DNA from: Cryobacterium lactosi
Lineage (GTDB): Bacteria > Actinomycetota > Actinomycetes > Actinomycetales > Microbacteriaceae
NCBI RefSeq assembly: GCF_004403945.1
Contig: NZ_SOHM01000049.1
Coordinates: forward strand, 1 to 64,000
Length of the DNA stretch: 64,000 nt
Direction of reading: 5' to 3'
In this document: one piece after another, positions 1-7,717 of the stretch
Layout: each line of letters begins with the position of its first letter
How positions within the stretch are numbered: position 1 is the stretch's first letter
Translations under genes and position numbers: made by a program
The notes under the pieces: generated by a model
What the model was told of the DNA's origin: nothing
The model's input: the letters and a program-made list of their open reading frames with translations, nothing else
Databases searched by the model: none

Positions 1-50
1 TCGAGGTCCTCGACGAGGCGGTGATCCTCCCCGAACTCGCCGCCGCCTAG
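1..50 (+). CDS. IS256 family transposase, C-terminal tail (cut by window edge)
   Basis: The first 50 bases read EVLDEAVILPELAAA followed by TAG. This is almost the same C-terminus as the complete IS256-type transposase on the opposite strand nearby (DAVDEAVILPELAAA). It is therefore the end of a second copy of the same or a closely related element, in inverted orientation. Everything upstream lies outside the window, so completeness cannot be judged. Confidence 0.85.
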   Translation, partial: EVLDEAVILPELAAA

Positions 51-71
51 ACTAGAACCACTGACCCGCAT

Positions 72-151
72 GGTGTTGAGAAATTCCACCACTCAGCGGG
101 ACGTGACCGCACCTGGTCACGTCCCGCTGAGTGGTGGAGTTTCTCGACACC
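72..151. repeat. Head-on junction of two IS256 terminal inverted repeats
   Basis: Bases 72-108 and 115-151 are inverted copies of each other (37 bp arms, two mismatches) separated by 6 bp (gcacct). Each arm contains the element end GGTCACGTCCCGCTGAGTGG. The left arm belongs to the element whose transposase tail is at the window start, the right arm to the complete element. The two elements thus sit tail to tail with almost nothing between them, and the locus could form a long hairpin. Confidence 0.85.
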
Positions 152-1537
152 GTGCAGGTCAGTTGTTTTAGTTTAAGCGGCAGCGAGTTCGGGGAGTATC
201 ACCGCCTCGTCGACGGCATCGGTTGGGTTGTTCATCGTGGTCAGCTCGTGCATCGAGGCTTCGGAGAAGTAGCGACGCTCGCCGGCTTCCCACTCGTCGT
301 GCTGCTCGATCAGGAATGACCCTGCAAGGCGCAGTAGAGCGGCGGAGTTGGGGAAGACGCCGACGACGTCGGTGCGGCGTTTGATCTCCTTGTTGACCCG
401 TTCCAACGGGTTTGTCGACCAGATCTGTCGCCAGTGACGCCGTGGGAACGCGGCGAAAGCGAGCGGATCGGGCTGGGCATCGGTGAGCATCGCCGCGACT
501 TTGGGGTGGGATCGGCTGAGCATGGTGGTGACCTCACGAAACTGCTTCTCGATGTGCTCTCGGTCGGGCTGGGCGAAGATGGTGCGGATGATCGAGGCGA
601 CCATCTCCTGCGATCCTTTCGGCACGACGGCGAGGACGTTGCGCATGAAGTGGACCCGGCATCTCTGCCAGCCGGCGCCCTGGAACACGGTCCCGATGGC
701 TTTCTTCAGTCCGGTGTGGGCGTCAGACATGACCAGCTTCACCCCATCCAGACCTCGAGTCTTCAACGACCGCAGGAAGCTGGTCCAGAAGCCTTCGTTC
801 TCGCTGTCGCCGACGTCGAACCCGAGGACTTCCCGGCGGCCGTCGGCGGCGACACCGATCGCGACGACGACGGCCTGGGACACGATCCGGTGCCTGACGC
901 GCGCTTTGCAGTACGTGGCGTCGAGGAACACATACGGGTAGTCCTGCGCGGCGAGGGTCCGGTCGCGGAAATCGGCCACTTCCGCGTCGAGGCCGGCGCA
1001 GATTCGGGACACTTCCGACTTGGAGATCCCCGTGTCAGCGCCGAGAGCTTTGACTTGGTCGTCGACTTTCCGGGTCGAGACGCCGTGAACGTAGGCCTCC
1101 ATCACGACCGCGAACAGGGCTTGGTCCACCCGGCGGCGCCGCTCCAGCAGCGCGGGGAAGAACGACTCGGCGCGCAGCTTCGGGATCTTCAGATCGAGGT
1201 CCCCGGCGGTTGTCGACAAGGTCCTCGAGCGGGTGCCGTTTCGGTGCGTGGTGCGGTCGCTGGAGCGTTCGAACGGGGCGGCGCCGATGAAGGCGCTCGC
1301 TTCCGCATCGATCAGTTCTTGATACAGGGTTTCGGTCGCGACGCGGATGCGGTCGGTGACATCGGTGAGTTTGAGTTCTCCCAGCAGGTTGAGCAGGGCA
1401 GACTGGTTTAGAGCCATCGTGTGGTGTCCTTCGTGAGTTGCTTTAGTCGGTACTCACTGACCATCGCACGATGGCTCCTCACGTCGGCAAAGCAACGCTC
1501 AAAGCGGGGAAACCACACCACTCAATGGGACGTGACC
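115..1537 (-). mobile_element. Complete IS256 family insertion sequence
   Basis: A single transposase gene is bounded by inverted repeats: the left end at 115 begins GGTCACGTCCCGCTGAG, and the right end at 1516-1537 reads CACCACTCAATGGGACGTGACC, its imperfect complement. The length of about 1.42 kb fits the family. The bases immediately outside the two ends do not match, so no target duplication is visible. That is expected if the element recombined with, or inserted into, the end of the neighbouring copy. Confidence 0.85.
173..1417 (-). CDS. IS256 family transposase (mutator type)
   Basis: This is a 414-residue DDE transposase of the mutator/IS256 family, the usual length, and it catalyses cut-out and insertion of its own element. 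Visible catalytic residues are Asp166 in VFLDATYCK, Asp232 in LVMSDAHTGL and Glu339 in TNPLERVNKEIKRR. The last motif is the family signature. The N-terminal part (residues 50-100) holds the usual RNGTRSRTL and IPKLR stretches. The gene fills the element between its terminal repeats and has no internal stop, so it is probably active. Confidence 0.95.
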   Translation of the reverse strand: MALNQSALLNLLGELKLTDVTDRIRVATETLYQELIDAEASAFIGAAPFERSSDRTTHRNGTRSRTLSTTAGDLDLKIPKLRAESFFPALLERRRRVDQALFAVVMEAYVHGVSTRKVDDQVKALGADTGISKSEVSRICAGLDAEVADFRDRTLAAQDYPYVFLDATYCKARVRHRIVSQAVVVAIGVAADGRREVLGFDVGDSENEGFWTSFLRSLKTRGLDGVKLVMSDAHTGLKKAIGTVFQGAGWQRCRVHFMRNVLAVVPKGSQEMVASIIRTIFAQPDREHIEKQFREVTTMLSRSHPKVAAMLTDAQPDPLAFAAFPRRHWRQIWSTNPLERVNKEIKRRTDVVGVFPNSAALLRLAGSFLIEQHDEWEAGERRYFSEASMHELTTMNNPTDAVDEAVILPELAAA

Positions 1538-1724
1538 CGCGTGGCTCACGCATCAATGTTGCCTAGCGATGCTGTTTGGCCCAGAAGGTGGAAAGATTTT
1601 CTTCGAGAACGAAGACGTCAGTATTGTCGGACTTACTAGCTGACGGGTCGCGTTTGGTTCGGCACACGGCAGTATCGGCGACTGAACGGTGTTTACCGCG
1701 TCGGCTGAGAATTTCGGCGAAGGG

Positions 1725-3092
1725 TCAGCCGATGCGGATGAGTTTCTTGTTCACGAATTCGCTTGTGCCGTAGCGTCCGAGTTCGCGTCCGAAGCCGCTT
1801 CTTTTCACGCCGCCGAACGGGAGCTCTGCGCTGCCTGCGGCGACGAGGTTGACGTAGACCATGCCGGCTTCGATACGGTCGGCGACTCGCAATGCCTGCT
1901 CGGGATCGGTCGTGAAGAGGTAGGAACCAAGCCCGAAGGGAGTGTCATTCGCGAGGGTGACGGCGTCATCCTCGGAGGCTGCTCGGTAGACGAATGCTAC
2001 GGGTCCGAAGAACTCCTCGTGGTAGGTGTCGTTGTCCCGCGTGACATCGGTGAGCACGGTAGGCGGGTAGAAGGTGCCAGAGCGTGTGCCCGTAGTTGCC
2101 AGGGTGGCTCCTTGCGCGACTGCGCGTTCTACCTGCTCCTGGAGATTCTCGGCCGCGCCGAGGGACGAAAGGGGGCCGTAGTCTGCGCCGTGAACGGTCG
2201 GGTCACTGGGGGACATTGCCAGAATGGCGGCGGTGAACTTCTCCGTGAACTCATCGTAAAGTTCATCGATCACGATGAAGCGCTTAGCCGCGTCGCAGGC
2301 CTGCCCACCGTTGCGTAGACGGCCGGCGACAGCGGCGCTCACTGTCGCGGCCATGTCGTCGGTACTCAGCAGGATGAACGGGTCTGACCCACCAAGTTCC
2401 AGCACGACTTTTTTGAGGTGGCGACCGGCCACCTCAGCAACGGCCGCGCCGGCGCCCTCCGAACCGGTAAGAGAGACGCCTTGCACCCTTGGGTCGGCGA
2501 TGACCGTGGCGACCTGCTCGCTGTCGGCATACACGTTCGTGTAGGCGCCGGCAGGGAATCCTGCATCATGGAAGATTTGCTCTATTGCCGCCGCCGATTC
2601 CGGGCACTGCGACGCATGCTTGAGAATGATCGTGTTCCCTGTCATGAGGTTCGGACCGGCGAAGCGCGCAACCTGGTAGTACGGGAAATTCCACGGCATG
2701 ACGCCAATGAGCACCCCCAGTGAGGTGGAGCGCATGAACGCGGAACCCCCTCCGCCGCGCAGGGTGATTGGTTCGTCCTTCAGAAATTCCTGCGCGTTGT
2801 CGGCGTAGTACCGGTAAATGTTGGCGGCATAGTCGACCTCGCCGAGCGCTTCATCGACGGGCTTACCCATCTCGCGTACGATTACGGCCGCCAGCTCCTC
2901 GCGGCGTTCTTCATGCAAATCGCCGACCTTCCGAAGGAGTGCAGCTCGCTCGTCGGTCGAAGAGTTCCGAGACCAGCCTTGGTGGGCCTCATCAGCCGAT
3001 GCGATGACCTGCTGGAGTTGATCATCGGAAATTTGGGGGTATGTTTTGATGGTCTCGCCGGTGGCGGGGTTGATCACGGCAGGGTGGCTCAC
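1725..3092 (-). CDS. NAD(P)-dependent aldehyde dehydrogenase, succinate-semialdehyde type
   Basis: A 455-residue aldehyde dehydrogenase superfamily enzyme that oxidises an aldehyde to its acid with NAD(P). It has Asn135 in PWNFP, Glu232 in LELGG and the nucleophile Cys266 in NGGQACDAAKRF, all in canonical order and spacing. The short N-terminus (VINPATGE) and overall length are most like succinate-semialdehyde dehydrogenases of the GabD/Sad group; substrate is inference. The GTG start at 3092 is supported by a strong ribosome binding site (AAAGGAGGTGGCTC) just upstream. It stands alone between an IS256 element and an IS3 scrap, without an obvious GABA pathway partner. Confidence 0.9.
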   Translation of the reverse strand: MSHPAVINPATGETIKTYPQISDDQLQQVIASADEAHQGWSRNSSTDERAALLRKVGDLHEERREELAAVIVREMGKPVDEALGEVDYAANIYRYYADNAQEFLKDEPITLRGGGGSAFMRSTSLGVLIGVMPWNFPYYQVARFAGPNLMTGNTIILKHASQCPESAAAIEQIFHDAGFPAGAYTNVYADSEQVATVIADPRVQGVSLTGSEGAGAAVAEVAGRHLKKVVLELGGSDPFILLSTDDMAATVSAAVAGRLRNGGQACDAAKRFIVIDELYDEFTEKFTAAILAMSPSDPTVHGADYGPLSSLGAAENLQEQVERAVAQGATLATTGTRSGTFYPPTVLTDVTRDNDTYHEEFFGPVAFVYRAASEDDAVTLANDTPFGLGSYLFTTDPEQALRVADRIEAGMVYVNLVAAGSAELPFGGVKRSGFGRELGRYGTSEFVNKKLIRIG

Positions 3093-3194
3093 GAGCCACC
3101 TCCTTTCACGGTCGAAATACTGTGCCGGAAATTGTCACGTAATACGAGCCAATCATGTTCGCTGAATTTGTCAAGACGAATCAGACCAGCGGTG

Positions 3195-3352
3195 TCGTTA
3201 CGGGCCTTAAATGCACCGACCCACCAGCCCCGCGATGCATCGTTGATGCCGATTTCGCGGGCCACGGTCACTATCGCCCTGCCAGTGTTGATCACGAGCA
3301 TTACGGCCTCGTCTTTGCACCCAGGAGTGAACTCCCTGCGTGTCCTTCCCAT
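3195..3352 (-). pseudogene. IS3 family OrfA fragment
   Basis: Reading from 3352 gives MGRTRREFTPGCKDEAV, then TVAREIGIND and WWVGAFKARND. This is the helix-turn-helix half of an IS3/IS911-type OrfA. The match stops after about 53 residues, and the frame then drifts into unrelated sequence until the start of the aldehyde dehydrogenase gene. No OrfB or terminal repeats remain, so this is a dead remnant. Confidence 0.7.
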
Positions 3353-3384
3353 GTGAACATTCTCTCTTGTGAGGTGTCCACTCA

Positions 3385-4029
3385 ATGGGGGCAGGGCCAA
3401 CTGATCGGCCACGCGCGCGCATCGACGCGTCAGCAATCCACCGACCGACAGCAAGTCGATATCCTCGCCGCTGGCGTCTGGCGTCCGGCGTCTGGCGTCT
3501 GGCGTCTGGCGTCTGGCGTCTGGCGTCCGGCGTGATGACGTCTACGTCGACCATGGGTTCTCAGGAGCTCGCACATCACGGCCCTTCTTCGATCGTGCGC
3601 TTGACGCCCTCAAGGCGGGCGATACTCTCGTCATCACGGCTCTGGACCGGCTCGGGTGATCGACGCAGAACATGCTCGCTTTCGCCGAAGAGCTCTGCGC
3701 CCGCGGTGGCGGCCTGAGGGTGCTCAACCCGGGCGGCGACGACGTCGATACCGCGACACCGATGGGGTCCATGCTATTCACGATCATGGCGGCGCTCGGG
3801 CAAATGGAACACGAAATCAAGTGAGAGCGCGTAGTCGACTCGATCAACAAGCGCCGCGACGCCGGAAAAAATCTGGGCGGGCGACCTCGACTTATTACCG
3901 ACAGTCAAATCCGAAACGCCCACCGGCTCATAAAAGGTGGAGAGACAGCGGCGCAGGTCGCGGTCGATCTTGGAATGTCCAGAGCGACCTTCTACCGCCG
4001 GGCGCGCGTCCTCGGGTTACTGCCAGATC
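3385..4029 (+). pseudogene. Serine recombinase (resolvase/invertase) pseudogene
   Basis: Pieces of a small serine recombinase can be followed in order. The catalytic-serine N-terminus is LIGHARASTRQQSTDRQQ, then come DVYVDHGFSGARTSRPFFD, LVITALDRLG, MGSMLFTIMAALGQMEHEI, NLGGRPRLITDSQI and the C-terminal helix-turn-helix MSRATFYRRAR. Three lesions break it. A 7-bp tandem repeat after ILAAGV shifts the frame, and two CGA-to-TGA stops follow, one just after DRLG and one after MEHEIK. The C-terminal part is very similar to the fragment at 20214-20518. No function is expected in its present state. Confidence 0.85.
3471..3533. repeat. Nine-copy 7-bp tandem repeat (CTGGCGT/CCGGCGT)
   Basis: Nine uninterrupted 7-bp units fill 3471-3533. 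Units 3 and 9 are CCGGCGT and the other seven are CTGGCGT. The tract lies inside the resolvase pseudogene between the codons for ILAAG and RDDVYVDHG. Comparing the flanking frames shows that 2, 5 or 8 copies would keep the reading frame, while the present 9 copies break it. Slipped-strand expansion is the obvious origin. Confidence 0.9.
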
Positions 4030-4240
4030 AACCTACTGACGACACTCTGACACCTGCCCGCACTTGCGTTCTCTTGATCGTTTCGCATGGCCGGTAACAG
4101 GTGATGACAGAGTCTGACCTCCACGACATTCTGGATAAAACACAGTGGTCAGAGAGCGAGCAAGGGGTACGTTCGCACTAGCAGATCGAAAACTGCTGTG
4201 GGCGTACGGCCCGCCGGCGCTGAATGAAATGGAGCAGCAC

Positions 4241-4384
4241 ATGGCAACAATTCTCTGGATCATTGCGGTAGTCCTCGTTATTGCAGGCATTGTCGCGTTA
4301 TTTCGACGCCAGATTCTCTGGGGTATTGTGCTCATCGTCTTGGGACTGTTGATTGGTCCAGGTGGCGTGAGCCTCTTCACCTGA
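4241..4384 (+). CDS. GPGG-motif small membrane protein
   Basis: A 47-residue protein with two hydrophobic segments (ILWIIAVVLVIAGIVALF and WGIVLIVLGLLI) joined by a short RRQ turn. It ends in GPGGVSLFT, the hallmark of a widespread family of tiny actinobacterial membrane proteins of unknown role. An upstream in-frame extension exists, but the ATG at 4241, preceded by ATGGAGCAGCAC, gives the length typical of the family. There are no obvious operon partners; the neighbours are a resolvase pseudogene and a sigma-factor remnant. Confidence 0.75.
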   Translation: MATILWIIAVVLVIAGIVALFRRQILWGIVLIVLGLLIGPGGVSLFT

Positions 4385-4786
4385 GACTGCGGGTCGAGGA
4401 GCCGTTTCGGGGCGTGGCGGAACTCCGGAACGCTTTCGGCGTGAATGATCCACTGACGCTCTTTGCTGTCTGAGGGCTGCATAACGTCGAGGAGGCCAAA
4501 GCTTTTCCTGACACTTGCGATCGTCTCGCGGAACGGACCGGCATAGACGGGTCTAATCGAGCCTTCACCACACCCGGGGCTCGACAAAGCCAGATGGACG
4601 CGCGGGCGGGAGGGACTGCACCTTTACGAAATCAGAACCCCACTCACGACTTGAAGAAATCCATAGCACCCCCCCCTCAGGTCACAAAGATTTTTAGCGT
4701 TGCCCGAGACCCTGCTAGCGGACTCACTCACCACGTCTAGGAAGTGCCTTGTCTACACTTGTCATTCGATCATCCGGGACCGCACC
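4385..4786. other. Intergenic stretch without a recognisable gene
   Basis: About 400 bases between the small membrane protein and the sigma-factor remnant. Reading frames on both strands are short or compositionally poor. One plus-strand frame (DPLTLFAV, stop, NVEEAKAFPDTCDRL) could be the trace of a small enzyme but is too weak to name. A C-tract (CCCCCCCC) lies near 4671. Confidence 0.5.
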
Positions 4787-5108
4787 ATGACCGCTGCCGA
4801 GGCGGGGCCGCGTTCCCTGGGGGACAGTATCGGCGATCATCTGGTTCTCGAACGAGTGGCCACAGGTGACGCACTCGCCCTCAGCACCTTGTATGACGCC
4901 TTCACCGCCGAAACCTATGCAATCTGTTGGTTCAAGTTCGTGATGCCATCGTCGGCCGACAGAGCCGTGGTCTGAACGTGGATCTTCATATGGACCCACG
5001 CCGCCGCACTCAACAAACAAGCCGGCTCAACGAAATCCATCATCCTGTCCACTACGTGGGCCGTCACCTCGCAGCGCCGCAGAAACCTCTTTCAGATGAT
5101 TACGCGTA
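4787..5108 (+). pseudogene. ECF sigma factor remnant
   Basis: The start MTAAEAGPRSLGDSIGDHL, followed by VATGDALALSTLYDAFTAETYAI, matches the beginning of SigK-like extracytoplasmic-function sigma factors (region 2.1). The match degrades at WFKFVMPSSADRAVV and hits a stop. Further downstream another frame reads ILSTTWAVTSQRRRNLFQM, resembling the end of the linker to region 4. Regions 2.4 and 4 are not recognisable. It is a decayed gene; no anti-sigma partner is visible. Confidence 0.6.
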
Positions 5109-5115
5109 GTGCCTG

Positions 5116-6621
5116 CTAGTCGACGTGTTCGGGCCGACCATACGCTTCGAGCAGGCGCAGCCAGACCTCGCTGAGTGTCGGATAGCTCGGCACCGCGTGC
5201 CATAGCCGGTCGATCGGGACCTCAGCAACGACCGCGATCGTCGCCGAATGCAGGAGCTCGGCGACGTCCTGGCCCACGAAGGTTGCGCCGATCAGCACCT
5301 CCCGATCGACATCGACAATCGCCCGGGCGTGACCCACGTAGTCGTCGGCGAGCACCGTGGAACCGCCGAGCGAACTGAGGTCGTAGTCGAGGATGCGCAC
5401 CCGATACCCTGCCTTCACTGCCGCGGCAGCGGTCAGGCCGACGGATGCGACCTCCGGGTCGGTGAAGGTGACCTGCGGCACCGCGTTGTGGTCGGCTGTG
5501 GCAACGTGTGAGCCCCATGGCTTGTCGTCGACCGGGGTGCCTGCTGCGCGAGCGACGATCACGTCACCTACGGCCCGGGCCTGGTACTTGCCCTGGTGGG
5601 TGAGCAAGGCCCGGTGGTTGACATCGCCGGCCGCATACAGCCATCCACTGTCTGGTCGCTCGGTGCCGAGTGCGGAGACGGATGCGGGGGACTCACCGAC
5701 TACCCGCAGGGTGTCGTCGACCGTGAGCCAGTCTCCGTCAATGAGCCCCACGGTGGCAAGCCCGAGACCGCCAGTGTTGGGGACCCGGCCGGTGGCCACC
5801 AAAACCTCGTTCGCGATCACGGTGCCGCCGCTGGCGAGGGTCAGCTCCACGTCGCCGGCATCGGTGCGGCGGGCGGCCGTGGGGGAGTCATTAAGGAGCA
5901 GTGTCGCGCCGGAATCGCGCAGCGCGGTCGCGACCAGTTCGCCGACGAACGGCTCCGAGCCGCCGAGCAGTCCGCTGCGGGCGATGAGGGTGACGTGTGA
6001 GCCGAGAGCCGTATACGCGGTGGCCATCTCGGCGGCAACGACTCCACCGGCGATGATGGCCAAGCTCGTCGGGATCTCCGTTACCGAGGTCGCTTCACGG
6101 CTGGTCCACGGTGCGACCTCGGCGAGGCCCGGAACCTCGGGCAGCAGGGCCGCTGACCCGGTGCTGATAACGACGGCGTGGCTCGCGGTCAGCACTCGCG
6201 CGCTGCCGTCGGCTGCGGTGACGGTGACCTCGCGCGGGGCGGTCAGGGTGCCGTGCCCGCGCACCAAGTCGATTCCCGCCGATTCGAGCCAGTTCGCCTG
6301 ACCGGTGTCGGAGTAGTCGTTGACGATGGTGTCGCGGCGCTTCAGGGTCGCTCGCGGGTCGACTCCCGAGGTGACAGCTTCGGCGGCTCCGGGAACGCGC
6401 CGGGCGGCGGCGAGGGCGGCGCCGCTGCGCAGCAGCGCTTTCGACGGCATGCATGCCCAGTAGGAGCATTCACCGCCGATCAGGGATCTCTCGACGATCA
6501 CCGTGCGCAGGCCGCCCTGAGCCGTTCGGTCTGCCACGTTCTCACCAACGGCGCCGGCCCCCAGTACGATGACGTCCCAGGTGTTTGCGTCGGTGGAAGG
6601 TGCGGGGGCCTGAATCGTCAT
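5116..6621 (-). CDS. FAD-dependent pyridine nucleotide-disulfide oxidoreductase (class I)
   Basis: A 501-residue flavoprotein of the dihydrolipoamide dehydrogenase/mercuric reductase family. Residues 20-26 (LGAGAVG) form the FAD dinucleotide fold. Cys52 and Cys57 in GGECSYWACMPSK are the redox disulfide. A second Rossmann motif lies in AIIAGGVVAAEMA, the FAD-binding YAAGD lies near residue 340, and the C-terminal HAVPSYPTLSE carries the catalytic His-Glu pair. The true substrate cannot be told: it lacks the N-terminal heavy-metal domain and C-terminal Cys pair of mercuric reductase, and no lipoyl enzyme genes are nearby. I chose the ATG at 6621 because GGAG lies at the right distance; a start nine codons upstream is possible. 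Confidence 0.9.
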   Translation of the reverse strand: MTIQAPAPSTDANTWDVIVLGAGAVGENVADRTAQGGLRTVIVERSLIGGECSYWACMPSKALLRSGAALAAARRVPGAAEAVTSGVDPRATLKRRDTIVNDYSDTGQANWLESAGIDLVRGHGTLTAPREVTVTAADGSARVLTASHAVVISTGSAALLPEVPGLAEVAPWTSREATSVTEIPTSLAIIAGGVVAAEMATAYTALGSHVTLIARSGLLGGSEPFVGELVATALRDSGATLLLNDSPTAARRTDAGDVELTLASGGTVIANEVLVATGRVPNTGGLGLATVGLIDGDWLTVDDTLRVVGESPASVSALGTERPDSGWLYAAGDVNHRALLTHQGKYQARAVGDVIVARAAGTPVDDKPWGSHVATADHNAVPQVTFTDPEVASVGLTAAAAVKAGYRVRILDYDLSSLGGSTVLADDYVGHARAIVDVDREVLIGATFVGQDVAELLHSATIAVVAEVPIDRLWHAVPSYPTLSEVWLRLLEAYGRPEHVD

Positions 6622-6979
6622 CGAATCTCCAGCCGGGTCGGGATCCATGCCAACGGCACGGTTCGAGCAACCTATCCCGAGCGTTCCACAACTGCCACAG
6701 CCCGGCGATCAGCCGGCCATTGATCGGTCAAGAATCGAAAGTTAGGCCGCTCGTTTTTTTGAGGCGAACAAACGCGCGGTGAAACGAAACGCACGACGTT
6801 GGTAGCGGCAGTGAATCTGCCTACGCGCAAGCGCTGACAGACCGGCTACGCGAGCAAGTACACCAAGTACAGCCTTGCCTGCGTGCCAAGTACGCGATCA
6901 CGGCACTCTCGCACCGCACAGTATTTTAAATACGTGGGTTGACACTGCCTCCACTAATTGAAACGCCAGTAATCGCGAA
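6622..6979. other. Intergenic region, nothing recognised
   Basis: About 360 bases between two minus-strand genes. There is a seven-T run near 6755, but I see no convincing hairpin, RNA gene or open frame. It must contain the promoter of the downstream oxidoreductase gene. Confidence 0.5.
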
Positions 6980-7390
6980 TTACGGCGCCAAACCGAGCTG
7001 TTCGAGCATGCCCTGTTGGTCGCTGCTACCCCAACGCTCGATAAGTTTCCCGTTCTCAAACCGGCTAATTTGCATGCCACGAACCGACATCGTTTTGCCG
7101 CTGGCAGCGTGGCCCATCAAAGGTCCTTGATGGGTGCCGGTGAGGATATAAGCGAATGCGACGTCGGTATCGTTGGCCACGAGACGCTCAACTGTGATGT
7201 GCAGGTCTGGAAAAGCGGCAATCATCTCGCCAAAGAACGCTTTGTAGCCCTCAGGGCCAGGGCCTTGCCCAGGGGCAGGGTCGTTATCGACTGCATCTTT
7301 TGCTACGAGGTTGTCGAGAAGGTCGAGTTTTCCGCTGTTCACGACGTCACCAAACTTCTGCTGGGCTGCGATATTCATTTCTTGACTCAT
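6980..7390 (-). CDS. SnoaL-like ester cyclase family protein
   Basis: A 136-residue cone-fold (NTF2-like) protein of the SnoaL/ester cyclase group. It shows the family pattern: VNSGKLDLLDNLVAKDAVDNDP near the N-terminus, GYKAFFGEMIAAFPDLHITVERLVA in the middle, and SVRGMQISRFENGKLIERWGSSD before the end. It is a soluble cytoplasmic protein. Members include polyketide cyclases, but most plasmid- and island-borne copies have unknown substrates. It lies beside a DUF3140 remnant, a formaldehyde dehydrogenase and an SRPBCC gene, so a stress or detoxification context is likely. Confidence 0.85.
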   Translation of the reverse strand: MSQEMNIAAQQKFGDVVNSGKLDLLDNLVAKDAVDNDPAPGQGPGPEGYKAFFGEMIAAFPDLHITVERLVANDTDVAFAYILTGTHQGPLMGHAASGKTMSVRGMQISRFENGKLIERWGSSDQQGMLEQLGLAP

Positions 7391-7451
7391 GTGTTTACTC
7401 GCTTCCTAAACATTTACCGCGGATGGGTTTGTATTGGCCACGGGTGATCAT

Positions 7452-7613
7452 ATGTCTGCAATTCTTAGAATGAAAAAGGCCGAACTGACCGCGTCCGATA
7501 TCGAACACATGTCTGGGGTGGTTAGCTACGTGAAGCGGCACAGGGCACGGGGCACAGATTTCGACGCCGAGCACTCACGATGGCGATACTCGTGATGAAC
7601 TAGGGGAATGACC
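7452..7613 (+). pseudogene. DUF3140 protein, broken C-terminal remnant
   Basis: The frame LRMKKAELTASDIEHMSGVVSYVKRHRARG followed by RWRYS matches the C-terminal half of DUF3140 proteins, which end in a conserved RWRYSLMNWGHDPLKK-type stretch. Here one base is missing after RWRYS. In the shifted frame LMN is followed by TAG where Trp is expected, then GNDPLKT continues. The N-terminal half is absent. This is recognition from memory of the family, hence moderate confidence. Confidence 0.6.
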
Positions 7614-7627
7614 CACTAAAAACGTAG

Positions 7628-7664
7628 CGGCAGGGGAACTGCGCGGTCTAGTTCTCCTGCCGCG
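7628..7664. terminator. Hairpin, probable terminator of the formaldehyde dehydrogenase gene
   Basis: CGGCAGGGGAACT (7628-7640) pairs with AGTTCTCCTGCCG with one G-T wobble or mismatch and an 11-base loop. It lies about 55 bases beyond the stop of the minus-strand gene that ends at 7718. No long T-run follows on either strand, so termination is inferred from position and stem strength. Confidence 0.5.
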
Positions 7665-7717
7665 CACGCCGTAATTTGGACCACAGAAGCTAGGTCACAT
7701 GGGCCGCTAGGTGTGGC

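Noticed and set aside
3471-3533. Possible CRISPR-like repeat array
   Set aside because: The units are 7 bp, contiguous and without spacers. No cas genes are in the window and no other spaced repeats were seen.
4385-4600. Trace of a small monooxygenase-like protein (DPLTLFAV...NVEEAKAF)
   Set aside because: It is too short, contains a stop and has no start; similarity is not strong enough to name.
5116-6621. Mercuric reductase assignment
   Set aside because: The CxxxxC and His-Glu motifs are shared by the whole family. There is no N-terminal heavy-metal domain, no C-terminal Cys pair and no mer genes nearby.
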